The translations under genes and the position numbers were made by a program. From positions 1 to 11,008 of the forward strand of contig UQTI01000081.1 of NCBI GenBank assembly GCA_900543975.1: DNA of 11,008 bases. Reading direction: 5' to 3'. The notes beneath the pieces were generated by a model that saw only the letters and a list, made by a program, of their open reading frames with translations, was not told the DNA's origin and searched no databases. This DNA is from an uncultured Prevotella sp. (lineage in GTDB: Bacteria > Bacteroidota > Bacteroidia > Bacteroidales > Bacteroidaceae). Below are positions 1-6,427 of the stretch, piece by piece. Every line of letters begins with the position of its first letter. The first letter of the stretch is position 1.

Positions 1-460
1 AGCCGCCCATCTCGCCGTTCTCAGAAGGCTTGCTCTGGTCGCGCTTCACCTCAAACTGGTAGTCGTCCACGCTCTCGGGGTCGGCAAACGGATAATATCC
101 GTACACGTCGATGTGGGTGTGCTTGTCTTTCCAGTAGAGGTCGTAGGCCGAGTTCCACCTATAGTTAGGCTCATCGAAGGTGTGGCGCACGTTGTCGCCA
201 CGGTTGCCGCTGGCCTTCAGCGTGCCTGGTGTGCCGCCGTCATAATCGACAATGTACACGCCCATCACGTCGCCGTTGCAGAAGCCGTTGTCGTTAACGC
301 GTGTCACCGCCAGCTGGTCGATGTCGCCAGAGAGCTGTATACGGTCGTTACCGTGCTGCTGTCCACCCTCTTCAAACATGTCGTCGGAGCAGGCGCCAAG
401 CAGCAAGGCAACAACCATAGCAGCCAGATATATTATTGTGTTTTTGTGATTCTTGTTCAT
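1..460 (-). CDS. Fimbrillin-family (Mfa-like) lipoprotein, 3' end beyond the left edge
   Basis: Reading leftwards from an ATG at 460-458, the frame stays open for 153 codons to the window edge, so the C-terminal part is missing. The N-terminus is a lipoprotein signal peptide: basic MNKNHK, a hydrophobic stretch, and a lipobox LGAC with the acceptor Cys at residue 24. It is followed by SDDMFEE, which resembles the acidic signal that sends Bacteroidetes lipoproteins to the cell surface. A VTR motif at 52-54, GDVMGVY at 63-69 and YWKDKHTHID at 109-118 match the neighbouring fimbrillin paralogue (831-1757) position for position. The family contains pilus subunits and surface lipoproteins of Bacteroidales; some are matured by cleavage after an Arg in the N-terminal part, but whether R54 is used here is unknown. 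I see no good TAnnTTTG promoter just upstream, so it may be read through from the upstream fimbrillin gene. The family call is by motif and paralogy, not by search. Confidence 0.85.
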   Translation of the reverse strand, partial: MNKNHKNTIIYLAAMVVALLLGACSDDMFEEGGQQHGNDRIQLSGDIDQLAVTRVNDNGFCNGDVMGVYIVDYDGGTPGTLKASGNRGDNVRHTFDEPNYRWNSAYDLYWKDKHTHIDVYGYYPFADPESVDDYQFEVKRDQSKPSENGEMGG

Positions 461-496
461 AAAACAGCCGTTTGGGTTTGTGTATATAATATGTAG

Positions 497-708
497 GGAG
501 TTATCGGAAGGTAATGGAAGTTAATCCGCCTGTGGCGGATGGAAATTAACGGACAATACCTAACCTAAAGGAAGTTATTGGAAGGTAATGGAAGTTAATC
601 CGCCTGTGGCGGATGGAAATTAACGGACAATACCTAACCTAAAGGAAGTTATTGGAAGGTAATGGAAGTTAATCCGCCTGAGGCGGATGGAAGTTAACGG
701 ACAATACC
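497..708. repeat. 74-bp tandem repeat, about 2.9 copies, each with a GC hairpin
   Basis: The copies lie at 497-570, 571-644 and 645-708 (the last truncated at 64 bp), with an exact period of 74 bp. Each begins with three related 10-bp words (ggaagttatt, ggaaggtaat, ggaagttaat; the first word is slightly degenerate in copy 1). These are followed by ATCCGCC-TGT-GGCGGAT, a perfect 7-bp stem with a 3-nt loop, and then by ggaaattaacggacaatacc. Copy 3 differs in the loop (TGA for TGT) and at one base in aaattaac. The near identity implies recent duplication. The arms outside the hairpin are imperfectly complementary, so a longer fold is possible. The role is unknown; candidates are an mRNA-stabilising or terminating hairpin array, or a nonautonomous repeat family. 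Confidence 0.93.
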
Positions 709-716
709 TTTTTCAA

Positions 717-770
717 TTTCTTCCCTCTTCCCTCTTCTTTCTTCTCTTCCCTCTTCCCTTTTCCCTTTTC
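717..770. repeat. 54-nt uninterrupted pyrimidine tract
   Basis: Every base from 717 to 770 is C or T, built from short variants such as cttccct and ttttccc. In the minus-strand transcript of the fimbrillin gene this would be a pure purine run starting about 60 nt after the stop codon. Related T/C-rich words (ttttcac, ttttctc) recur at 801-830. Such tracts can form triplex DNA, but nothing here shows that it does. Confidence 0.85.
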
Positions 771-830
771 ACTTTACTTTACGAGGAAATAAGCAATAGG
801 ATTTTTCACTTTTCTCTTTTCACTTTTCCC

Positions 831-1757
831 TTAAATAGCCGATCCTCCGTTGTCGTTGCCGTCGTTCTCCCATGCGCCGATGGTCACGTTCACGCCGCTG
901 CTGGTCTTGTCGAGCGTTACGGTAAAGGTGTGGCGTTTGCCGCTCTGGAAGGTGAAGGCCTTGGGCAGATTGAAGTCGCGCCCATTCACGTTCACGGTGA
1001 TGAGGTTACACTGTGCCACCTGCTGCGGCACGATGATGGCGTGGTATGCCGATCCGTCGTTGTAGGGTGTGATGGCAGAGGGCTGTCCTGTGGCCGTGGC
1101 GGTGGCGGTGGCCAGGTCGACGGTGGCCGATGTCTTGATGTTGTTCAGGCTCACCTTCACGTTGGCGGCGGCCAGCGAGCTTTCAGTGAAGCCAGCGCCT
1201 GGCTTGAGACGAATGTCTACCCGGCTCATAATGTGCTTAGCCTCAATGCGCACGGCCTCGGTTGAGGGAGCGGCATCGAGCGTAGAGCCTACGAGCAGGT
1301 CGCCAGCCTTATAGTCGGCCTCGGCGCTCTGGTTGGCCTTGGTGCTGAAGGGCATAACCGTTACGCTCTCTACCTGCTTGCGGTAGGGGTAGTAGAGGTA
1401 GAAGTCGGCGTGTGTCTTATTGTCTTTCCAGTATATCTCGGTGGCGGGTGTCCACACGTTGGTGTAGGTGTAGAGCATATTGTCCACATAGTTGCCCGTG
1501 GTTAAGAGGGCTGCTTGCGAGCCATCGGTATTGCGGTTCACAACAAACAGGCCCACCTTGTCGCCGCTCTCAAACGCTGTCTCCGTGGCGCGTGTTATGT
1601 TGGTGCTTATGCTTATAGGCACCTTAGCCGACGGTTTGTCGGGGGTGGGTGGGGTTACAGGCGACACGGGGTCATCGCTTCCTCCACAAGACATACAACA
1701 GAGCACAGCCATGCAGACAGATGCTATAAAAGACGCTTTTTTCACAACTTGTTTCAT
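831..1757 (-). CDS. Fimbrillin-family (Mfa-like) surface lipoprotein
   Basis: The protein has 308 residues. The signal peptide is MKQVVKK plus a hydrophobic core, with a lipobox ending in Cys24 (CMSC), followed by GGSDD, close to the Bacteroidetes surface-export signal, and then a Pro/Thr-rich linker (about 30-45). The body shows family hallmarks: ITRATETAFESGDKVGLFVV at 54-73, YWKDNKTHADFYLYYPY at 109-125, KHIMSRVDIRL at 174-184, YHAIIVPQQ at 238-246, FTFQSGKRHTFTVTL at 268-282, and a C-terminal WENDGNDNGGSA typical of fimbrillin-like proteins. The repetitive ATATATATG at 216-224 is a low-complexity stretch. Fimbrillin-family proteins have two beta-sandwich domains and serve as type V pilus subunits or anchors, or as surface lipoproteins; which applies here is not clear. 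An own promoter lies at 1801-1832. A paralogue follows downstream (1-460). No FimB/Mfa2-type anchor or tip genes are seen in the window. Confidence 0.88.
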   Translation of the reverse strand: MKQVVKKASFIASVCMAVLCCMSCGGSDDPVSPVTPPTPDKPSAKVPISISTNITRATETAFESGDKVGLFVVNRNTDGSQAALLTTGNYVDNMLYTYTNVWTPATEIYWKDNKTHADFYLYYPYRKQVESVTVMPFSTKANQSAEADYKAGDLLVGSTLDAAPSTEAVRIEAKHIMSRVDIRLKPGAGFTESSLAAANVKVSLNNIKTSATVDLATATATATGQPSAITPYNDGSAYHAIIVPQQVAQCNLITVNVNGRDFNLPKAFTFQSGKRHTFTVTLDKTSSGVNVTIGAWENDGNDNGGSAI

Positions 1758-1800
1758 AATAATAAATTTTAGATTTTACAAATCGTTATTAACACTTTTG

Positions 1801-1832
1801 CAAAATTACAAAAAGGTGAAACACAAAACAAG
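1801..1832 (-). promoter_or_regulatory. Bacteroidetes-type promoter for the fimbrillin gene
   Basis: On the minus strand, CTTG (1829-1832) and TAATTTTG (1801-1808) are separated by 20 bp. The -7 element matches the Bacteroidetes consensus TAnnTTTG exactly and the -33 element matches TTTG at 3 of 4 bases. Transcription would start near 1795, giving a leader of roughly 40 nt before the ATG at 1757. The leader is AT-rich with no clear Shine-Dalgarno sequence. The promoter lies in the 149-bp gap after the beta-helix gene, so the fimbrillin gene can be transcribed apart from the receptor operon. Confidence 0.7.
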
Positions 1833-1906
1833 TCCATAATGGTCCATACGGTAAAAAAAGTTGATTGTTAGCCCTCAGCACGGTTGAATGTCAGCTCCTC
1901 ATCTGT

Positions 1907-3286
1907 CTACAGTTCCGCTCCAAACCTTGCTGTTGGTGCAGGAGCGCAGAAGCGGTAGTCTTGGTCCTCGTTGGTGTTGTTGAAGATCACCTTCTTCATG
2001 CCGATGAAGGCGAGACCTTTGGGGAAGACTTGCTGAACGTCGACTGGCGCTCCTGTGAGAGCGGGGCTGCCGGCCTTCAGACGGAACGACCACGAGCGGT
2101 CGAAGGGCAGGGGAGCGCCCTTTTCGGTGTCGTCGACCTCGCAGTTGATGTTCATCTTCGGGTTTTGCGCGAAGGCGGTGAACAGCGGGTCCTTGTCGCC
2201 CGCCACAGTGCTCTTTATGTCGAGGTCGCTCCACACCGCCATGGCAGCATCGCGGCCCATCTGTTCCACGCCTGTTTCGGTAGAAGCGAAATAATAGTTG
2301 GGTGCTATGGTAGAGTGTGCAATGTCGGCCCCGTTCTTTGCCGGCTGCTTCATGCCGAATCGGCAGTCGTAGATCAGGTTACCCACAAACACGGGAGCTA
2401 TCGCCTTCTCTATCCACACGCTGCCGCCCTTCTTGTTTTTTGAGCGTCGCCATCCGCAGTTGACGATGGTGTTGTTGTATGCCACAACCTGAGAGAGAGG
2501 CACCGTCTCGCTGTTGCCTTGGTTTGAGAGCTTGAATCCGTTTGTGCAGATGTTGTAGAGAACGTTGTTCGCCACATCCATCTTGCATCCGGCCTTTATG
2601 TTTATGCCCTCTCCGCCGTCGGCGGCGTTGCCGCTGTCAGCCATGATGTTGTCGTAGATTACGCCCTGTCCACCGCCGAAGTAGGTCTGGTCGTTATAGT
2701 TGTCGTGCATGAAGCATCCCACCATGGCGAGTCTGCCGTTTGTGTTGCAGAAATGGAAGGCCGGCAGCCCACCGTCGATGGTGGTCTTGTAGAGCTTGTT
2801 CTGGAACGACGGCGACGACTCGGTGGGCGTTGCTCCTGCATAGGCGAGGTCAACATGTGCGAGCACCACCTCCTGTGAGTTGTAACCGCACACTATGCCG
2901 CCCCATGATGCCGGCTTCTTCAGGTCAGAGGTGAAGACCACGGGCTTTTCTGCCGTGCCCATGCAGTAGAGGTTGCCGAGCACCACCAGCTCTACGGGCA
3001 CCTGCACGTCGGCCTTGCACGTCACGGTGACGCCCGGCTCGATGTAGAGCGACGCCCCTTCAGCGATCTCCACGCTCTCTGTGAGCGTGGTGTCGTGTGT
3101 CCAGACGATGGAGCCTTTGGGATATTGCGCCAACGCCGTGTTCACCACGTCGGCCGATCCTTGTTCTGTGCCAGCGCCGCTGTCGGGGTCGGCATAGTCG
3201 TAGGGGTTTATGTTGTTTGTCTCGCACGCTGTGGCGAGCATTGCCGTTGCTGCCATTATGGCAAGGCGGGTTATGGTTTTGTTCAT
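1907..3286 (-). CDS. Right-handed parallel beta-helix lipoprotein
   Basis: The protein has 459 residues. MNKTITR plus a hydrophobic core ends in a lipobox-like ATAC with Cys at residue 21; position -3 is Ala rather than Leu, so it is not ideal. After a linker, GASLYIEPGVTVTCKA (77-92) is the usual entry of a parallel beta-helix. Helix-like turns rich in Asn and Gly follow: SWGGIVCGY (127-135), MVGCFMHDN (188-196), GVIYDNIMAD (208-217), GINIKAGCKMDVANNVLYN (227-245), VVAYNNTIVNCG (267-278) and FVGNLIYDCRFG (300-311). DPLFTAF and LKAGSPALTGAP near the C-terminus (366-415) are common at the end of surface beta-helix proteins. I see no pectate-lyase catalytic pattern, so enzymatic activity is not claimed. 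The ATG lies 15 bp after the receptor stop, in one operon. A role as surface partner of that receptor is inferred from position. Confidence 0.85.
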   Translation of the reverse strand: MNKTITRLAIMAATAMLATACETNNINPYDYADPDSGAGTEQGSADVVNTALAQYPKGSIVWTHDTTLTESVEIAEGASLYIEPGVTVTCKADVQVPVELVVLGNLYCMGTAEKPVVFTSDLKKPASWGGIVCGYNSQEVVLAHVDLAYAGATPTESSPSFQNKLYKTTIDGGLPAFHFCNTNGRLAMVGCFMHDNYNDQTYFGGGQGVIYDNIMADSGNAADGGEGINIKAGCKMDVANNVLYNICTNGFKLSNQGNSETVPLSQVVAYNNTIVNCGWRRSKNKKGGSVWIEKAIAPVFVGNLIYDCRFGMKQPAKNGADIAHSTIAPNYYFASTETGVEQMGRDAAMAVWSDLDIKSTVAGDKDPLFTAFAQNPKMNINCEVDDTEKGAPLPFDRSWSFRLKAGSPALTGAPVDVQQVFPKGLAFIGMKKVIFNNTNEDQDYRFCAPAPTARFGAEL

Positions 3287-3301
3287 GATGTCTTGTTTTA
3301 T

Positions 3302-6082
3302 TTAGAGGCTATACCTTATTCCGATGAGCAGTGTCCGCCCATAGTGGTAGGTTCCCACGACGGTGCGGTCGGTCTTCTGACCCTCATACTGCAGGTTACT
3401 CTCGTTCACCGTCTTGATGTAGCGTTCGCGCTTCGTGTCGGTGAGGTTGTTGGCTTTAAGGAAGATGCTGAGGCCGCAGGCGAATCGCTTCTCGGCACTG
3501 AGGTCGAGGCCGAAGGTGCCCTTGTCCCACTGGTCGGCATCCTTGAATGGCGACACGATGGCCAGGCGGGTGCCCGTGTATGAGGCGGCGAGCTGCGCGT
3601 TCCATCCGTAGGTGGTGCCACGGTAGAGCAGCGACAGGTTGGCGGTGTGTGGAGCCTGGTTGACGAGCGGTCGTGTCTGCTTCACACCCTGCTCAAACTC
3701 GGCGCTGCCCGGCTTATACTGTCGCTTGCTTGTGGTTATCGACGAGTGGGTGTAGGTGTAGTTGGCTTTCAGGCCGAAATGTCGGATAAACTTCACCACG
3801 TCAACCTCGAAGCCCATGTTCTTGGCGTTGCCGAGGTTTTGCGGCTGGTAGTAGGTGTTGGAGCCTGTCACCATCTTCGAGTCGGATGTCACGAACACCT
3901 GCTCTATGGGGTCGCGCAGATACTTGTAGAACACGCCCGCGAGCACCTGTTCCGACGGCGAGGGGAACCACTCCCATCTCAGGTCCACGTTGTCGATGCG
4001 TGCCCGTCGCAACGCTGGGTTTCCACACTCGGTATATTCCTCGCCCATGATCTGGTAAGGCACGATCTCGTAGAAGCCCGGCCGGTTGATTGAACGATAG
4101 TAGGAGAGACGCAGGTTCATGTTCTTTGTCGGAGTCCACTTGAACGATGCCGACGGCAGCCAGTCCCAGTAGCTCTGTTCGCCCACCTGCCCCATGTTGC
4201 GAAACTTCTGCAACATGGTGTAGATCTGGTTCGTGTGCTCCGCCCTTATGCCCGCATACAGCTCGCCGTAGCGGTTCTTCATGGTGAACATGGCGTATGT
4301 TCCCCCGATGTGCTCCTTCGAGTTGTAGTTGAGCTGCGATGCTTGCGAGTAGGGGGTGGTACATTTCCAGCTGATGTCGTCGAACACGTCGAAGCCGTTG
4401 CCCGGCAACTTCTGCGATATGTCCGACGGGTCAAACTGGTACGAGTAGTATCTGTTTTCGCGCTTCTTGCGGCGATACTGTGCTCCCGCCTTCCACTTGA
4501 TGTCGGACCCAAACAGCTGCGTGGCATAAGTTATGTTCACATATCCCGCCAGGTCCTTGTCGCTGTTGTGCTGGTATCGGCGTTCCATGTCCATGGGTTG
4601 CGTCTTGAGCAGCGTCTTGTCGCTTGCCCACATGCTCTGTCCCTCGGCGTTTGCCACGCTGCTGGTGAGCGTCAGGTATGTGCGGTCGGGGTCTTTCTCG
4701 CGTGCTTCAGAGAAGATGCTCGCCCAGTCGACGGTGAGGTTTTCTCCCAGACGGTGCGTGCCTTTGAGGTGTGTGGCGAGCACCGTCTGCGTCTGCTCAA
4801 AGGAGCGCGTCTCATCGTTCTGGGTATAGTCGTCAGCCGTGATATACTCGGTCGTTATTGCGCTCGTGAGACGTGTGTTTCGCGAGTTCTGCCTTATGAA
4901 CATGTTGTACCACTCGAGCTTGTGACCGCCCGTCTGCAGGTCAAACTTGGCATGTAAGCCCGACGTTAGGTCGTGTATAGAATAGAAGCGGTGCTGCATG
5001 GCTCTCACAAACATGGCCTGTTCTCCCGATGCCATGCTCATGGTGTTGTATGTTCGTTCCGTTCCGCGGAAGTTGTTTTGCACGCTACCCGCCACCATGA
5101 TGCCCAGCCGGTCGTTCCAGAAGCGGTTGCCCGCCGCTATGCCCGCGCTGAAGTTGGGTGCCGGCATCGAGTGTGCCGCTATGCGCGTTGGGCCGTTGGC
5201 GAAATCGTCGGCCGTCGCTTTATAGTTGGGTCCGAAAGCCTCGTAGGGTGCCTTGCGTGTTATGTCGGAGCGGTCAGATGACAGATACTGTCGGTCCGAG
5301 TGCATGAAATAGTCGGTCAGACCCACCGATGCGTTGGCTTGCAGCATGCGTCGGCTTGGGGCGTCCTTCATGACCATGTCGACGACACCGCCGGCAGCAT
5401 CGCCCTCCATGTCGGCAGTGAGCGACTTGGCCACCACCAGACGGTCCATGAGGTCGCTGGGGAAGATGTTTAGCGGTATGTAGCGGTTCTTGTCGTCGGG
5501 ACTTGGAATCTTCACGCCGTTCACCAGCGTGTAGTTGTAGCGTTTGTCCATGCCTCGCAGAATGGCGTATGACGCCTCTCCCGTCGCATCCTTCTCCATG
5601 GTCACGCCTGAGACACGTTGCAGCACGCCTGCCACGTTCATGTCTGGCGAGAGCTGTATGGTCTGTGCGCTCATGACGTTGAGCACACTTGTTGCGTTCT
5701 TCTCTTGCAGCAGGGCGCTTCTGTCGGTGCGGTTCTCCTGTCGTCCTTTGATGACCACCTCTCCGAGCGTCTTCGTGTCTTCTTCGAGCGGTATGTTGAG
5801 GCGTTTGCCGTCTTTCACGTCTACCGACACCTCCACGGTCTTGTAGGCCATATACTTGATGACGAGGGTGAATCGTCCCTCGTCGGGCATCTTGTTGAGC
5901 GTGAACGATCCGTCCAGGCCCGTTGTTGCCCACATGTCTTTCAGCTCCTTCACCGACACGACCGTGCCGATGAGTGGTTCGCCGGTGGCCTTGTCTTTCA
6001 CCGTGCCGATGATGTTGCCGGCCGTCGCGGCCGTTGCTGTCATGGCTGTGACGAGAGCCACCGTCAGGGTTTTAATATTCAT
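3302..6082 (-). CDS. TonB-dependent outer-membrane receptor with carboxypeptidase-regulatory-like N-terminal domain
   Basis: The protein has 926 residues. The Sec signal peptide likely ends at about residue 21 (TAATA). Residues 22-100 form a carboxypeptidase-D regulatory-like domain (IIGTVKDKATGEPLIGTVVS, then GLDGSFTL). TLGEVVIKG (105-113) leads into the plug domain, about 120-240, with LQRVSGV (154-160), AILRGMDKRYNYTLVNG (173-189), DDKNRYIPLNIFPSDLMDRL (196-215) and a near-canonical plug end MEGDAAGGVVDMV (225-237). The remainder is a beta-barrel ending in LLIGIRYSL. The DKNRY...FPSDL...MEGDAAGG pattern resembles the receptor group first defined in Xanthomonas and Caulobacter (TIGR01782-like) rather than SusC; no SusD partner is present. 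It imports an unknown ligand using TonB-ExbBD energy. The beta-helix lipoprotein follows after 15 bp and a secreted phosphatase lies upstream. The leader before the ATG is an almost pure A/G run. No TAnnTTTG promoter is evident in 6083-6224. Confidence 0.94.
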   Translation of the reverse strand: MNIKTLTVALVTAMTATAATAGNIIGTVKDKATGEPLIGTVVSVKELKDMWATTGLDGSFTLNKMPDEGRFTLVIKYMAYKTVEVSVDVKDGKRLNIPLEEDTKTLGEVVIKGRQENRTDRSALLQEKNATSVLNVMSAQTIQLSPDMNVAGVLQRVSGVTMEKDATGEASYAILRGMDKRYNYTLVNGVKIPSPDDKNRYIPLNIFPSDLMDRLVVAKSLTADMEGDAAGGVVDMVMKDAPSRRMLQANASVGLTDYFMHSDRQYLSSDRSDITRKAPYEAFGPNYKATADDFANGPTRIAAHSMPAPNFSAGIAAGNRFWNDRLGIMVAGSVQNNFRGTERTYNTMSMASGEQAMFVRAMQHRFYSIHDLTSGLHAKFDLQTGGHKLEWYNMFIRQNSRNTRLTSAITTEYITADDYTQNDETRSFEQTQTVLATHLKGTHRLGENLTVDWASIFSEAREKDPDRTYLTLTSSVANAEGQSMWASDKTLLKTQPMDMERRYQHNSDKDLAGYVNITYATQLFGSDIKWKAGAQYRRKKRENRYYSYQFDPSDISQKLPGNGFDVFDDISWKCTTPYSQASQLNYNSKEHIGGTYAMFTMKNRYGELYAGIRAEHTNQIYTMLQKFRNMGQVGEQSYWDWLPSASFKWTPTKNMNLRLSYYRSINRPGFYEIVPYQIMGEEYTECGNPALRRARIDNVDLRWEWFPSPSEQVLAGVFYKYLRDPIEQVFVTSDSKMVTGSNTYYQPQNLGNAKNMGFEVDVVKFIRHFGLKANYTYTHSSITTSKRQYKPGSAEFEQGVKQTRPLVNQAPHTANLSLLYRGTTYGWNAQLAASYTGTRLAIVSPFKDADQWDKGTFGLDLSAEKRFACGLSIFLKANNLTDTKRERYIKTVNESNLQYEGQKTDRTVVGTYHYGRTLLIGIRYSL

Positions 6083-6157
6083 TATGCTGTTTTTTTCTTC
6101 CTTTTTTTCTTTTTTTTACTTAATTGAACTATAAAATCAACACCTTATTGTTTATTT

Positions 6158-6325
6158 GCGCTTCGCGCATGTTTTTAAACATTCTTGAGCTCCGTAGGTG
6201 CTCAGGCGCTTCGCGCTTTTTTTCAACATTAATTATCATTAATTGAACATTAATTTCCATTAATATATCGCGCTACGCGCGTATTGATTTTAAATTAATA
6301 ATCCATAAATTTCTGCGCGAAGCGC
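6158..6325. repeat. Four GCGC-TTC-GCGC-type short palindromes
   Basis: GCGCTTCGCGC occurs at 6158-6168 and 6206-6216. A variant, CGCGCTACGCGCG, lies at 6269-6281, and GCGCGAAGCGC, the same word on the other strand, at 6315-6325. These GC-rich words stand out in an AT-rich background. The last two pair with each other as an inner extension of the long inverted repeat. The word at 6206-6216 is followed by seven Ts on the plus strand, terminator-like, but no plus-strand gene precedes it. A partial copy (GCGCTTCGCG) lies just after the stop codon at 10479. Confidence 0.8.
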
Positions 6326-6367
6326 ATATTAATGGGAATTAATGTTCAATTAATGATAATTAATGTT
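6225..6367. repeat. Long inverted repeat with 42-bp arms
   Basis: The left arm (6225-6266) and right arm (6326-6367) are reverse complements with a single mismatch (41 of 42), around a 59-bp spacer that itself carries complementary GC-rich words (6269-6281 against 6315-6325). Each arm contains four copies of the palindromic hexamer ATTAAT, at 6228, 6238, 6249 and 6259 and at 6328, 6338, 6349 and 6359, spaced 10, 11 and 10 bp. It could extrude as a cruciform or form a long RNA hairpin. It may be a nonautonomous mobile repeat or a regulatory structure; no transposase or obvious target-site duplication is visible. Confidence 0.92.
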
Positions 6368-6427
6368 CAAAAACAAACGAGTGCATAGCGCGACGTAAAT
6401 AATAAAGTTTGTGAAAGTTCAATTTTC

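Larger units (their letters stand above)
461..830. other. 370-bp intergenic region between two fimbrillin genes, repeat-rich
   Basis: This gap separates two co-directional minus-strand genes and holds no supportable coding sequence. From left to right it contains about 36 bp of leader for the left gene (461-496), almost three copies of a 74-bp tandem repeat (497-708), a pure pyrimidine tract (717-770) and a second T/C-rich stretch (801-830) next to the stop codon of the right gene. In a minus-strand transcript these would be a purine-rich segment followed by serial GC-rich hairpins. Confidence 0.8.
6083..6427. other. 345-bp AT-rich intergenic region with long inverted repeat
   Basis: This gap lies between the phosphatase and receptor genes, both on the minus strand, and has no supportable coding sequence. 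It holds a 28-nt pyrimidine run at 6090-6117 (an A/G-rich leader in the receptor mRNA), several GCGCTTCGCGC-type words and a 143-bp inverted-repeat structure at 6225-6367. The gap and its structure suggest that the receptor operon is transcribed separately from the phosphatase, although I could not recognise a consensus promoter for it. No classical terminator with a stem and T-run in minus-strand order is seen. Confidence 0.75.

Noticed and set aside
113..496. 127-codon plus-strand frame near the left edge
   Set aside because: The minus strand here encodes a lipoprotein signal peptide and fimbrillin motifs identical in position to the neighbour gene.
1855..1906. Intrinsic terminator after the beta-helix gene
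   Set aside because: A run of Ts exists on the minus strand, but I found no convincing stem immediately before it.
4235..4957. 240-codon plus-strand reading frame inside the receptor gene
   Set aside because: It overlaps the clear TonB-receptor coding sequence antisense, has no recognisable domain, and is the kind of long antisense frame that GC-rich coding DNA often produces.
6206..6223. Plus-strand terminator (GCGC stem plus seven Ts)
   Set aside because: No plus-strand gene ends upstream; the word recurs elsewhere without a T-run, so it fits better as part of the repeat set.
6083..6427. Replication origin because of AT-richness and repeats
   Set aside because: No DnaA boxes, replication genes or iterons of the usual type are seen.
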